Shown: one piece after another, positions 16,160-24,845 of the stretch | How the letters are laid out: each line of letters begins with the position of its first letter | How positions within the stretch are numbered: the first letter of the stretch is position 1 | DNA from: Sphingomonas sp. CL5.1 | Lineage (GTDB): Bacteria; Pseudomonadota; Alphaproteobacteria; Sphingomonadales; Sphingomonadaceae | Reading direction: 5' to 3' | Length of the DNA: 64,000 nucleotides | NCBI RefSeq assembly: GCF_013344685.1 | Contig: NZ_CP050137.1 | Location: 1,988,001-2,052,000 of the forward strand | Notes under the pieces: generated by a model | Told to the model about the DNA's origin: nothing | Seen by the model: the letters and a program-made list of their open reading frames with translations, nothing else | The model's database searches: none | Position numbers and translations under genes: made by a program

Positions 16160-16918
16160 TCACGCGCACCAGCCGTCGTCGACGAGCAAGATAAGGCCAT
16201 GAACACCCTTGGCATCGTCGCTTGCCAGAAAGGCGGCGGCGCCGGCCATGTCGTTCGCGTCCATGAAGGCACGCCCGGTCGGCGTCCGGTTGCTCATTTG
16301 AGCCATATAGTCTTCGTGGCCCGGACCGCGCAGATGGGCGTTTATCGGTGTGGCGACGTTGCCCGGCGCGATCGCGTTCACGTTGATATTCTCTCGTGCG
16401 AGTTCAGACGCGAGCGCCTTGGTCAGCAAGGACACGCCACCCTTTGATGCGCAATAGGCGGGGCAGTTCGGAAAGGCATCGACGCCAGCGATCGACGAAA
16501 GGTTGATAACTTTGCCGCCGCCCTGCTTGCGATACCACGGCAAGACCGCCTGAACGCAGAAAAAGGTGCCCTTGAGATTGAGATCGATCTGTTCGTCCCA
16601 GATCGCTTCGGTAGTTTCGGCCACGGGCACGGTGCGAAAGGTGCCGGCATTGTTCACCAGAATATCGATACGACCAAATTCGGCGCCGACATCTTCCACA
16701 AATCGCTGGATATCAGCAACGTCGGCGCAATTTCCACGCACCGCCTTCGCGTTGCCTCCCGCTGCAACGATTTCAGACACAACCTTGTCGGCCGCCGCAT
16801 CGTTGCGGCTGTATACGATGGCGACGGTCGCCCCATCCTTGGCGAGGCGTTTGGCGATCGCCTCGCCGATACCCTGGCTTCCGCCAGTGACAATCGCAAC
16901 TTTTCCCTGAAGTTTCAT
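16160..16918 (-). CDS. SDR-family NAD(P)-dependent oxidoreductase
   Basis: A 252-aa classical SDR with TGGSQGIG near the N-terminus, NNAG, catalytic Ser in NLSSIAG, YCASK (Tyr/Lys pair) and the closing LLVDDGWCA. FabG-like in style. GGAG precedes the ATG. It lies 12 bases downstream of the HyuB gene on the same strand, so it is the third gene of the unit hyuA-hyuB-SDR controlled from the 20.8-kb promoter. It probably oxidises or reduces a hydroxy/oxo intermediate from hydantoinase ring opening; the substrate is unknown. Confidence 0.9.
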   Translation of the reverse strand: MKLQGKVAIVTGGSQGIGEAIAKRLAKDGATVAIVYSRNDAAADKVVSEIVAAGGNAKAVRGNCADVADIQRFVEDVGAEFGRIDILVNNAGTFRTVPVAETTEAIWDEQIDLNLKGTFFCVQAVLPWYRKQGGGKVINLSSIAGVDAFPNCPAYCASKGGVSLLTKALASELARENINVNAIAPGNVATPINAHLRGPGHEDYMAQMSNRTPTGRAFMDANDMAGAAAFLASDDAKGVHGLILLVDDGWCA

Positions 16919-16930
16919 TTTCTTACTCCG

Positions 16931-18658
16931 CTAAACCGATTGTGCTCCGTAGATGGCGGCGGCGCGTTCCGCACTGATCCATCCTTCCTGAACGTCGCGG
17001 CGGATACTCGCCGGATCACGCGTCCTCGGATCGCCGTAGCCGCCACCGCCGCATGTTACGGATACGACCGCTTCGCCGGGACGAACGGTCAGCACCATAA
17101 CTTGATCGATGGCGACACGGCTGCCATCGGCCCTGCGGAGATACTGGCTGGAGGCGCCGCCAGTTCCGCCGCCGCGCACGCCCGTGGGACCGTTTACCAA
17201 GCCATCGCTGACGAAGGCGACGTCGATGGTGCAATCGACCGGGCCGAAGACCACTTCCAGGCTTGGTGCGCCTCGCTGCCTGCCTGGTCCTTCGGTGTCC
17301 TTCACCAGACGGCGGCTCTCGACAAGAATCGGCTGGCACAACTCGTCGAGCTCGACGCTGTCGATGAAGCAAAGTCCCCCATTGCCGGCATGGAGGTAGG
17401 TGAGCCATGCATCGTTACCGGAAGTGGCAGCCCCCCCGGTCGCACCCAGAAAAAGCTGGTTGATAAACGGTTTGCCGGTACGTGGATCGCGGCCCGAAAC
17501 GACACCGCTAGCCGGAGACAGACCGGCCCCGACTTCGGCCATGCCGAAACCGTCGGCGATCTGGGCAATCGCGCCTTGGGTAGCCGCGCAAACACGATCG
17601 GCAATGTTGGTCGTCGCGGCCGAGCAACTCGTCGGATGAACTGGGATACCGCAGACGCAGCCTTCGCGCAGCCGTACTTCGACACGCCGGAACGCACCGG
17701 CATTTTTTGGCACCGAGTGATCGATCGAGTTGAACACTCCGATCAGCGCGCTGGTACGCGCACATGCCTCGCTGAGGTTAAGGCCGCAGGGCAAGCTGTC
17801 GCTGTTTTCCGTGAGATCGACCACGATCCGCGCCTGCGCCGGGTCCACCTCGACGATCGCCTTGATGACGATGCCTTCGACCGGCGTACCGGGAATATGA
17901 TCGTGCGTGCTCGTTGCGCTGATTCGGCCTGCAGGGAGTTGCCGGATGGCGTCCATCATCCCTTGTTCGCTGTAGTCCAGCCAGCGGTGCGTGAAGGCAT
18001 CAAGCTGATCCCAGCCGATCTCGGCGGCGAGAGCGAGGAGTTCCTGTTCTCCGATCCGCGCGGCGCCGAGCATGGCAAGGAAATCACCTTTCCATTGCTC
18101 GGGTACACGGATGCGCATCTCGCACATGCGCACGATATCTTCGATCGTCTCGAAATTCTCCTGGACCTTGACGGCCGGAAAGATCAGCGCGCCTTCCTCG
18201 TACACATCGCGCGCTGTGCCGTGATAGGTTGTGGGAAGCGAATTGCCGATGTCGGCCTGATGAGCTTTGGCGACGACGGTGAAGCGATGCCGCCCGTCGT
18301 CGTCGATCACCGGCACCAGAATACTATGATCCGCGGGATGCGAGCAGCCGTGATAGGGCGAGTTGTGTAGAAAGGCGTCGCCGCGCTTCAGTTGGGGATG
18401 AAATCGCTGCATTGACGCCGCCATCAAGTCGGGACCAGACAGGACATGGATCGGCAGACTCTCGGCCGCGGCAAGAAGCTGATGGTCGGCAGTGACAATG
18501 CATGCCGAGAAATCTCGCGCGCGATTGAGCACTCCGGATCTGCCTGCGCGAAGCAGCGTGTTCGCCATCTTGCGGGCGGCGCCTTCGAACCGGTTGTTGA
18601 GGATGGCGAGCTGGGCGCCGTCGAGTGGCGATGTCTCGGAGTTGGGCAAGGTGGTCAT
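16931..18658 (-). CDS. hyuB: Hydantoinase B/oxoprolinase family protein
   Basis: A 575-aa protein of the HyuB family (N-methylhydantoinase B / 5-oxoprolinase C-terminal half / acetone-carboxylase alpha). Typical segments are RAGRSGVLNRARDFSACIV, HNSPYHGCSHPADHSILVPV, and the Gly-rich end RGGGTGGASSQYL with CGGGGYGDP. With HyuA it performs ATP-dependent hydrolysis of cyclic imides/lactams or carboxylation; which of these applies is not predictable. Its ATG overlaps the HyuA stop by 4 bases, indicating a coupled pair of subunits. Confidence 0.92.
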   Translation of the reverse strand: MTTLPNSETSPLDGAQLAILNNRFEGAARKMANTLLRAGRSGVLNRARDFSACIVTADHQLLAAAESLPIHVLSGPDLMAASMQRFHPQLKRGDAFLHNSPYHGCSHPADHSILVPVIDDDGRHRFTVVAKAHQADIGNSLPTTYHGTARDVYEEGALIFPAVKVQENFETIEDIVRMCEMRIRVPEQWKGDFLAMLGAARIGEQELLALAAEIGWDQLDAFTHRWLDYSEQGMMDAIRQLPAGRISATSTHDHIPGTPVEGIVIKAIVEVDPAQARIVVDLTENSDSLPCGLNLSEACARTSALIGVFNSIDHSVPKNAGAFRRVEVRLREGCVCGIPVHPTSCSAATTNIADRVCAATQGAIAQIADGFGMAEVGAGLSPASGVVSGRDPRTGKPFINQLFLGATGGAATSGNDAWLTYLHAGNGGLCFIDSVELDELCQPILVESRRLVKDTEGPGRQRGAPSLEVVFGPVDCTIDVAFVSDGLVNGPTGVRGGGTGGASSQYLRRADGSRVAIDQVMVLTVRPGEAVVSVTCGGGGYGDPRTRDPASIRRDVQEGWISAERAAAIYGAQSV

Positions 18659-20739
18659 GCTGCCGCTCCCTGGGTGGAGAGATCGATCACGAGGCTCCCG
18701 TCCCCGGTTCGCCAGAAGGTTGTACCAGGATCGGCGACCACGGTTGTGAAGGGTGATTCAATCAGCGCGGGCCCATGTTGAACTTCGCCGATTGCGAGTA
18801 ACGGGAAAGATACAACTCTGGTTTCGCAGGCGCCCACGGCGGGGAAATACGCTTGGCGGGTGGCCGGCCGCTGTTCGTCGCCGGCACGGACGTGCATCCG
18901 GCCGATCATCCGTTCATGCACCCGGCAGCTGGCCCGCGCCGACCAGCCGATAATCTCCACCGCCGATTGTTCGTCGCGGAAGGCAAAGATCCTTTCGTGG
19001 GTTCGGTGCATCGCCTCAACCACCGCGTCGACGTCATCCTGTCCTTCGAAGACGTCGAAGGTGAGGGGCACCTCGATTTCCCACACCTGCTGTTCGTAGC
19101 GCGCCTCGAGCGCGAACTGGATCTGTGGGTGGAAACTGCTGCTTCCGGTATCAGCCAAAAAAGCTTCGCTCCGTTGGCGCAGGTCACGCAGGATGGCGTT
19201 GGCGCGTTCGCGGTCGAAGCGCGATGTCACCATATAGTCGACCGCACGAAAATCCGCTGCCAGTTCGGACATCAACGCGCCGGCCGCGCTCAGTGCCGCG
19301 CCGACCTCCGGAATCACCAGCCTCGGAATGTTCATCCGCCGTGCGATGAAAATGGAATTCAGGCCGGCAGCGCCTCCCCCACCTATCAATATGGCCTTGC
19401 GGGGATCGATGCCTTGGTTGACCGTAATGTCGGCAATGGCCTGTGCCATGTTTTCGGTAGCCAGAGTGACGATCGCCAATGCCGCGTCCTCGACGCTCAT
19501 GCCGAGCGGCGTGGCGATGCGCTGCTGGATCGCGCAACGCGCGGAATCGATCCTTAATGTCATCTTGCCCCCCAGAAAGTAATCGGGGTCGAGATAACCA
19601 AGTACGACACATGCATCGCTTAGCGTCGGTTCGATGCCGCCACGACCATAGCAGACCGGTCCCGGAACCGCGCCGGCGCTTTGCGGGCCGACGCGCAGCA
19701 GACCGCCTTTGTCCACGTGAGCGATGCTTCCGCCGCCGGCACCGACGCTCTGCACGTCCACCGACGGAAAGCCGGTCATGTGGCCGCGAAAGGGCTGGCC
19801 GATCCAGGCGTCTCGGGTGAGGGGGATGCGCCCACCGCGAACCAGGCTGACGTCGTAGGTCGTTCCACCGGTGTCGGCGACCACGATATCTGCGCCGGGC
19901 ATTGCGCGTTCACCAAAATATTTGCCGGCTACCGGCGCCAGCGATGGCCCGGAATTGATTGCGCGGATCGGCGACTGCGCGACTTCGTGCGCATCGACCA
20001 TGCCACCCTGCGATGTGAGAACGAGCAATCGGCCCCTGAACCCGACCGACCGCAACCTTTCGGTGAGCGAACCGAGATAGGAGCCCATCAGCGGACGCAG
20101 CGAGGCATCAATGGCGGCGGATGAGGCGCGGCGGAATTCGCGGATCGTCGGATTGAGCGTGCTGGACAGGGTTACCGGCACGCCAGGAAGGTGTTCGGCA
20201 AGAAGTTCGCGGATTCGCAATTCATGGGCGGTGTTGGCCACCGCCCACAACAGCGCGACGGCCACTGCCTCGACCTTTAATGCAAGAAGATGCTCACAGA
20301 TCGCTACGACCGCCGCCTCGTCCAATGGAGTCACAACGCGTCCGTCGGCGCCGATTCGTTCGGGTACCTCGAAGGTTAGCGAGCGCGGGATGTAAGGCTC
20401 GGGATAGGCGATGGTAAAGTTGAACGGCTCCATCCGGCCGCCTTCACGCAAGACGAGAATGTCAGGATGACCCTGCGTAGTGAGCAGCGCCGTTCGCGCG
20501 GTGCGGCCGGTGATGACCGCGTTGATTGCGTGGGTGGTGCCGTGAATGAATACATCGGCTTTCGCGAGATAATCGGCGAGATCGACACCCGCCGCCTCTG
20601 CCGCCAGCCGGGCCGCGTCGAGCACGCCGCGTACAGGGTCGTCCGGAGTAGTCGACGCCTTGAACATTTCCAGGTTGCCGTCATCGTCCTCCACGATGAG
20701 ATCGGTGAACGTCCCACCGGTATCGCAAGCCAACCGCAT
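18655..20739 (-). CDS. hyuA: Hydantoinase A/oxoprolinase family protein (ATPase subunit)
   Basis: A 694-aa ASKHA-type ATPase subunit. The N-terminus LACDTGGTFTD is the classical phosphate-1 motif, and VVADTGGTTYDVSLV the second nucleotide motif. The frame extends to 20874, but the ATG at 20739 matches the usual HyuA start. It also leaves the operator-like 14-mer at 20787-20800 outside the gene. Together with HyuB it would use ATP to open an amide or imide ring, as in N-methylhydantoin or 5-oxoproline hydrolysis. Divergent from the kinase gene at 20945; the 205-bp promoter region between them contains three copies of the shared motif. Confidence 0.92.
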   Translation of the reverse strand: MRLACDTGGTFTDLIVEDDDGNLEMFKASTTPDDPVRGVLDAARLAAEAAGVDLADYLAKADVFIHGTTHAINAVITGRTARTALLTTQGHPDILVLREGGRMEPFNFTIAYPEPYIPRSLTFEVPERIGADGRVVTPLDEAAVVAICEHLLALKVEAVAVALLWAVANTAHELRIRELLAEHLPGVPVTLSSTLNPTIREFRRASSAAIDASLRPLMGSYLGSLTERLRSVGFRGRLLVLTSQGGMVDAHEVAQSPIRAINSGPSLAPVAGKYFGERAMPGADIVVADTGGTTYDVSLVRGGRIPLTRDAWIGQPFRGHMTGFPSVDVQSVGAGGGSIAHVDKGGLLRVGPQSAGAVPGPVCYGRGGIEPTLSDACVVLGYLDPDYFLGGKMTLRIDSARCAIQQRIATPLGMSVEDAALAIVTLATENMAQAIADITVNQGIDPRKAILIGGGGAAGLNSIFIARRMNIPRLVIPEVGAALSAAGALMSELAADFRAVDYMVTSRFDRERANAILRDLRQRSEAFLADTGSSSFHPQIQFALEARYEQQVWEIEVPLTFDVFEGQDDVDAVVEAMHRTHERIFAFRDEQSAVEIIGWSARASCRVHERMIGRMHVRAGDEQRPATRQAYFPAVGACETRVVSFPLLAIGEVQHGPALIESPFTTVVADPGTTFWRTGDGSLVIDLSTQGAAA

Positions 20740-20786
20740 AGCTGTCGTTTCCGTCTCGTCGTCGAGTTGAAGGGCCATCGAATATA

Positions 20787-20800
20787 TTACGGATCGGTAA
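20787..20800. promoter_or_regulatory. Regulon operator A (TTACGGATCGGTAA)
   Basis: Exact consensus copy TTACGGATCGGTAA upstream of hyuA. Outer arms TTAC/GTAA are inverted repeats. The same 14-mer recurs before four other transcription units of the block. Confidence 0.7.
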
Positions 20801-20891
20801 GTGTCCAATGCGGTTCCGTGAGTCAATGCTATTTTTATGTCGCGGCGCTGATCGGGAAGGCGACCCGGCGTCAAATCTCCACACCGTTGAC

Positions 20892-20926
20892 TTACGTATC
20901 CGTAATAGTAATATTCGGATCGGTAA
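20892..20926. promoter_or_regulatory. Regulon operators B1 and B2
   Basis: Two copies lie in front of the kinase/phospho-lyase operon: TTACGTATCCGTAA (20892-20905) and ATTCGGATCGGTAA (20913-20926), with 21-bp start-to-start spacing (two helical turns). B2 lies about 18 bases before the TTG start. Their number makes this the strongest control point of the regulon. Confidence 0.65.
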
Positions 20927-20944
20927 AGAAGGGTTGTTTAAAGT

Positions 20945-21940
20945 TTGGGTATAAACGATTCCAGAACGGCAGTTTCATCGCCATCGAAGCCTGTCGTGAG
21001 TCCGCGCGAGGCCGAGACGCTCTGGCGGTGGGCTTTTGCGGGAGATGCGACGGCGATTCCGATTGCCAGTGAATTGGACGCGATCTTTCGTATGCGCTCC
21101 GCGACATGTGGGAGTGATTATCTTCTGCGGATCGTTCCCGCGCGGGAAGCTCGCGTCGTCGACTTGCAAGCCGCTTTGCTCGACTACCTGGGAGACGTCG
21201 TACCGGATCTTCCCGTCCCGCGATTGTGTCGCAACGCCAGCGGCCAGCTGGTTACGCTACTGAATACCGGCCAACTGGCGCTTGCGATGACTTTCCTGCC
21301 CGGCCGGCCCTTGGCCGCACTGAAAACCGAGGAGATCGATCGCGGCCGGATATTCGCGGAGCTTGCCCGGCTGGATCGGGCACTGGCGAATTTCGATCAT
21401 GAAGCGGCCGTCCGCGACCTGTTGTGGGATGTTTCGCGAGCGGATCAGGTTCTGTCCATGGTAGAAGAAATCGGCGACGCGGACCTGCGTCGGCTTGCCG
21501 CTCAGGCATTGGCTGACTGGGAGGCGGAAGTCATGCCCATCCTGCCGACCTTGCGACAACAGATTCTCCACAACGATTTCAATCCATCCAACATATTGGT
21601 GGATGCAAATGCTCGGGTCACGGGAATCATCGATTTTGGCGACGTGGTGAAGGCGCCGCTGATCTGCGATCTGGCGACCGCCGTTGCGTATCAGGATCCG
21701 CGAGGCGATTTCGGCGATCTTCTGGCCATCGCGATCGACGGCTATGAGGCGGAGTACCATCTTACTCCCACAGAGCGAAGCATCCTGCCGGTTCTGGTGC
21801 GTGCAAGAGCGGCGATGGTTGCCGCGATCGCTCACTGGCGGTCTGCCCGAATGCCCGCGAACCGTGATTATCTCCTGCGGAACGTTCCGGCGGCCGCACG
21901 CCTCCTTGCTGCCGCTACAAGCGACCTCCACCGCATCTGA
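20945..21940 (+). CDS. APH-family kinase (hydroxylysine-kinase-like)
   Basis: A 331-aa aminoglycoside-phosphotransferase-fold kinase. The catalytic loop is visible as LHNDFNPSNILVD and the metal-binding aspartate as IIDFGDVVKAPLICDLA. It lacks a signal peptide and is cytoplasmic. The proposed TTG start is 12 bases after GAAGGG; a GTG at 20996 is the alternative. It is followed after 14 bases by a class III PLP enzyme of the phospho-lyase type. In animals and bacteria this pairing (hydroxylysine kinase with 5-phosphohydroxylysine or O-phosphoethanolamine phospho-lyase) removes a hydroxyl and an amino group. I infer that it phosphorylates an amino alcohol; the exact substrate is unknown. Confidence 0.8.
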   Translation: MGINDSRTAVSSPSKPVVSPREAETLWRWAFAGDATAIPIASELDAIFRMRSATCGSDYLLRIVPAREARVVDLQAALLDYLGDVVPDLPVPRLCRNASGQLVTLLNTGQLALAMTFLPGRPLAALKTEEIDRGRIFAELARLDRALANFDHEAAVRDLLWDVSRADQVLSMVEEIGDADLRRLAAQALADWEAEVMPILPTLRQQILHNDFNPSNILVDANARVTGIIDFGDVVKAPLICDLATAVAYQDPRGDFGDLLAIAIDGYEAEYHLTPTERSILPVLVRARAAMVAAIAHWRSARMPANRDYLLRNVPAAARLLAAATSDLHRI

Positions 21941-21954
21941 AGGAAGAGTGAGAG

Positions 21955-23277
21955 ATGACGCGTGACACGTCCGGCATGCTGAATTCCTATTCCGGATCCA
22001 TCGAAGTCGAGGCCAGCACCCAAGCCCTCATCGAGCGCCGGCGCGGGCTTCTAGGCCCGGCCTATCGCCTGTTCTACGAACATCCGATCCATATCGTGCG
22101 AGGCGAGGGAGCGTGGTTGTTCGATGCGGAAGGATATCGCTATCTCGACGCCTATAATAATGTAGCGTCAGTGGGGCATTGTCATCCCCATGTGGTCGCG
22201 GCGATCGCGCGGCAGGCAGCGACCCTCAATACCCATACACGCTACCTCGGCGCAGAAATTCTTGACTATGCCGAACGGATCCTGGCGACCATGCCCGATG
22301 ATCTGGGTAACATCATGTTCACCTGCACGGGCAGTGAAGCCAACGACCTTGCCCTGCGCGTGGCGCGCCATTGCACCGGCGCCCGCGGCGTAATCGTCAC
22401 GCGGCTGGCGTATCACGGCATCACGGAAGCGGTTGCCGCAATTTCGCCGTCGCTCGGCTTTGGAGGCGCGCAGCCACCCTATGTCCGCGTCGTCTCCGCT
22501 CCGGACAGTTATCGGCTTGGGAAAGAGGCGACTGCGATTCTCCTGCGCGAAACAGAGGAGGCGATCGCGGATCTGAAGGCGGCGGGGCATGGCGTCGCTG
22601 CGATGGTTTGCGACACTATTTTCTCCAGCGATGGGGTATTCGCGGAAGCCGGCCTGCTCTCCGAAGTAGCACGGGTTGTGCAGCGGGCCGGGGGGCTGTT
22701 CATCGCCGACGAAGTGCAGGCGGGTTTTGCCCGTACCGGCATGACGATGTGGGGATTCCAGCGGCACGATATGGTGCCGGACATCGTGACGATGGGAAAG
22801 CCGATGGCGAACGGTCACCCGGTCGCGGCGGCGGCTATGCGTCCTGACCTACTTGCGAGTTTCGGCGAGAACACGCGCTACTTCAATACGTTCGGTGGCA
22901 ACACCGTGTCCTGCGCGGCCGCTGCGGCCACCCTGGACGTCATCGAGCGGCAAGGACTAGCGGCGGGCGCCACCGCAATCGGGGCGCAATTCACCGATCG
23001 GCTGCGCGCGTCGATGGACCGTCATGAGGCAGTCGGCGACGTTCGGGGAGCGGGCCTGTTTTTGGGCGTGGAAATCGTTGCCGATCGCGCCAAGCGCACC
23101 CCCGATTCGGCCAGGGCGCAGGCGATCGTCAACGGGATGCGCGATCGACGAGTCCTTATCAGCAGCACCGGTACATATGGCAATGTCCTGAAAATCCGGC
23201 CGCCGTTGATCTGGGAAGAGGATCATGTCGCGATTTTTGCCGAGGCGTTCGACGCGACATTGGATGCCTTGTGCTGA
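21955..23277 (+). CDS. Class III PLP enzyme, phosphoethanolamine/phosphohydroxylysine phospho-lyase type
   Basis: A 440-aa class III aminotransferase-fold protein. The segments YLDAYNNVASVGHCHPHVV, LNTHTRYLGAEILDYAERI and FTCTGSEANDLALR match the AGXT2L1/AGXT2L2 phospho-lyase branch, not ordinary transaminases. PLP contacts are seen in FIADEVQAGFARTG, and the Schiff-base lysine in VTMGKPMANGHP. These enzymes eliminate phosphate and ammonia from O-phosphorylated amino alcohols to give an aldehyde. The kinase gene directly upstream would supply the phosphorylated substrate. Ordinary transaminase activity cannot be excluded. The following 294 bp to the XRE gene hold no recognisable gene. Confidence 0.85.
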   Translation: MTRDTSGMLNSYSGSIEVEASTQALIERRRGLLGPAYRLFYEHPIHIVRGEGAWLFDAEGYRYLDAYNNVASVGHCHPHVVAAIARQAATLNTHTRYLGAEILDYAERILATMPDDLGNIMFTCTGSEANDLALRVARHCTGARGVIVTRLAYHGITEAVAAISPSLGFGGAQPPYVRVVSAPDSYRLGKEATAILLRETEEAIADLKAAGHGVAAMVCDTIFSSDGVFAEAGLLSEVARVVQRAGGLFIADEVQAGFARTGMTMWGFQRHDMVPDIVTMGKPMANGHPVAAAAMRPDLLASFGENTRYFNTFGGNTVSCAAAAATLDVIERQGLAAGATAIGAQFTDRLRASMDRHEAVGDVRGAGLFLGVEIVADRAKRTPDSARAQAIVNGMRDRRVLISSTGTYGNVLKIRPPLIWEEDHVAIFAEAFDATLDALC

Positions 23278-23571
23278 TTGTACCCGATCGGAGAGGCCTG
23301 CATCATCAATTATGTGGCCAGCTTACGTGTCGATAATATGCCTTATGGCGTGATCCGCGATTTGAGTTTGGGACGCGAAGGGTTCGCTTCGCCATGGAAG
23401 ATAGGAAGGAAAAATCCGCAATTTGGTGGTGGGCCGTCGCTGCGGACCTTCGAATCGCGCGCACCTGCCTCTTTCCCGTCGTTAGCGACGAACACCATTA
23501 TGTCGTGGGAGCTGGCGAACCGCGTTGTCGGATCAACTGTTCTGCCGCGGAAAAAAGCGTCCGGTCTTTTG

Positions 23572-24288
23572 TCAGTTATCCCCGGCATCCCGCCGTTGCG
23601 CCAGCCGGGCCGCGAATGGTTGCATGTCCTCCTGCGACACCGGATCGACCGTGGTGATGTTCAGCACTCGCGGGCGCGAACGCGCCTTGGCGACATAGGC
23701 GTGCGGCGTTTCGCAATTGAATAGGACACTGGCACCAGCCGGCAACTCGACCGGCGCCCTGCCTTCGACGTGCATGATGACAGTACCACGAAGCACGTAA
23801 CAGAATTCGTAGCCCTTGTGCCCGCGCAAGCCGCCCGCGCTGTCAACGTCAACCGCGCGAATGTCGAAGATCACAGGCTGGATCCTGTCGTTTAGTCGGC
23901 TCGAGAGGTGCGGCGCATAATAAGCGTAACCGGGGACTTCCGTCGGGTCGCCAGAAGGCGGCATGGCGATGCTTATGTCGGAGCCCGAACCGTCCGTCGG
24001 GTCGTCCATCAATTCCGCCCACGATAGACGCAATCCCGCCATAAGCTTTATCAGCGTGGGGAAAGTCGGCGACATCTTGTTCGTTTCTACTCGGGACAGG
24101 GTTGCGGCGGGCACGCCGGTCAGATCACTGGCGCCATTCAACGACAAGCCCTGTTTCTCGCGATGTTCGCGGATGCGTTGGCCAAGCTTTTCCGTGAGAT
24201 TATGATCAGCAAGCTCGCGTTTCCAGGCGAAGCGTTCTGACACCGCGTCCGTTTTGTTAGTCTTGGTTTTTGATGCCTTGCGTGCCAC
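23572..24288 (-). CDS. XRE-family HTH regulator with C-terminal cupin sensor
   Basis: A 238-aa regulator. The HTH domain lies at residues 34-90 (LGQRIREHREKQGLSLNGAS ... TLSRVETNKMSPTFPTL). A cupin_2 domain follows (EFCYVLRGTVIMHVEG, LPAGASVLFNCETPHAYVA). The architecture is that of PuuR-like and other repressors of amine/amino-acid catabolism genes that sense a small ligand in the cupin. It starts with GTG at 24288. It sits centrally in the motif regulon and is the best candidate for its regulator. Its own upstream region shows only a partial motif (TATCCGTATGG near 24299), so the assignment is inference. Confidence 0.85.
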   Translation of the reverse strand: MARKASKTKTNKTDAVSERFAWKRELADHNLTEKLGQRIREHREKQGLSLNGASDLTGVPAATLSRVETNKMSPTFPTLIKLMAGLRLSWAELMDDPTDGSGSDISIAMPPSGDPTEVPGYAYYAPHLSSRLNDRIQPVIFDIRAVDVDSAGGLRGHKGYEFCYVLRGTVIMHVEGRAPVELPAGASVLFNCETPHAYVAKARSRPRVLNITTVDPVSQEDMQPFAARLAQRRDAGDN

Positions 24289-24381
24289 TATGTTTATATC
24301 CGTATGGTCCGGTGCGTCCGTTCTTATCCATAGACATTGCGCATGTCGATTGAAGTAGCGCGGCGATGATATCGAGGCGAA

Positions 24382-24830
24382 TCATTGGTTACGTGCCGCG
24401 CTGGCGATCACCTTGCCCACGAGGCGACGATCCGCCGGCGCCTTGACGGCAGTGTCCGTGGTTGCGGCATGTGATGCCGGAACATGCCGGATATGGGCAT
24501 CGTATCCTCTCCCGGCTTATGTCCAGCACTCCGCGCCTTTCAACAGAAGGAGGTTTGCAGCCGTGATGCCGACTCGGCATAGACGCCGCCAACAGGATTA
24601 AACATGCAAATGATCGCGCATCCGTCCGCCCCGGCTATATCCGCGGCCAGGTCGTGGTGATCATTTTGTACCGCTGGTAGATCAGTACGGCTCCAGCCCC
24701 GCCGGTTCGGGCAGCCTCCGCCCTGTCGTCGGAAAAGATTGCGGCGACGACATGCACTGGCGGCGACCTGCCAAAGCCGCGCCGCTGCGGTTGAGTAGAG
24801 CACGCGCGAGTGATGTTCCACAGACATGAT
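24382..24830 (-). pseudogene. Remnant of a quinone oxidoreductase (MDR/zinc-less) gene
   Basis: The C-terminal half of an NADPH:quinone oxidoreductase-like protein can be read in several frames on the minus strand. The pieces are VLYSTAAARLWQVAASA (for VLVHSAAGGVGQ...), VAAIFSDDRAEAARTGGAGAV, FNPVGGVYAESASRL, and the C-terminal ADRRLVGKVIAS ending at a TGA (24382-24384). These are colinear in family order but separated by frameshifts, and the N-terminal half is missing. The remnant begins just after the CoA-ligase stop, so it was probably the last gene of that operon. Confidence 0.6.
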
Positions 24831-24845
24831 ACGACGACTGACGGA

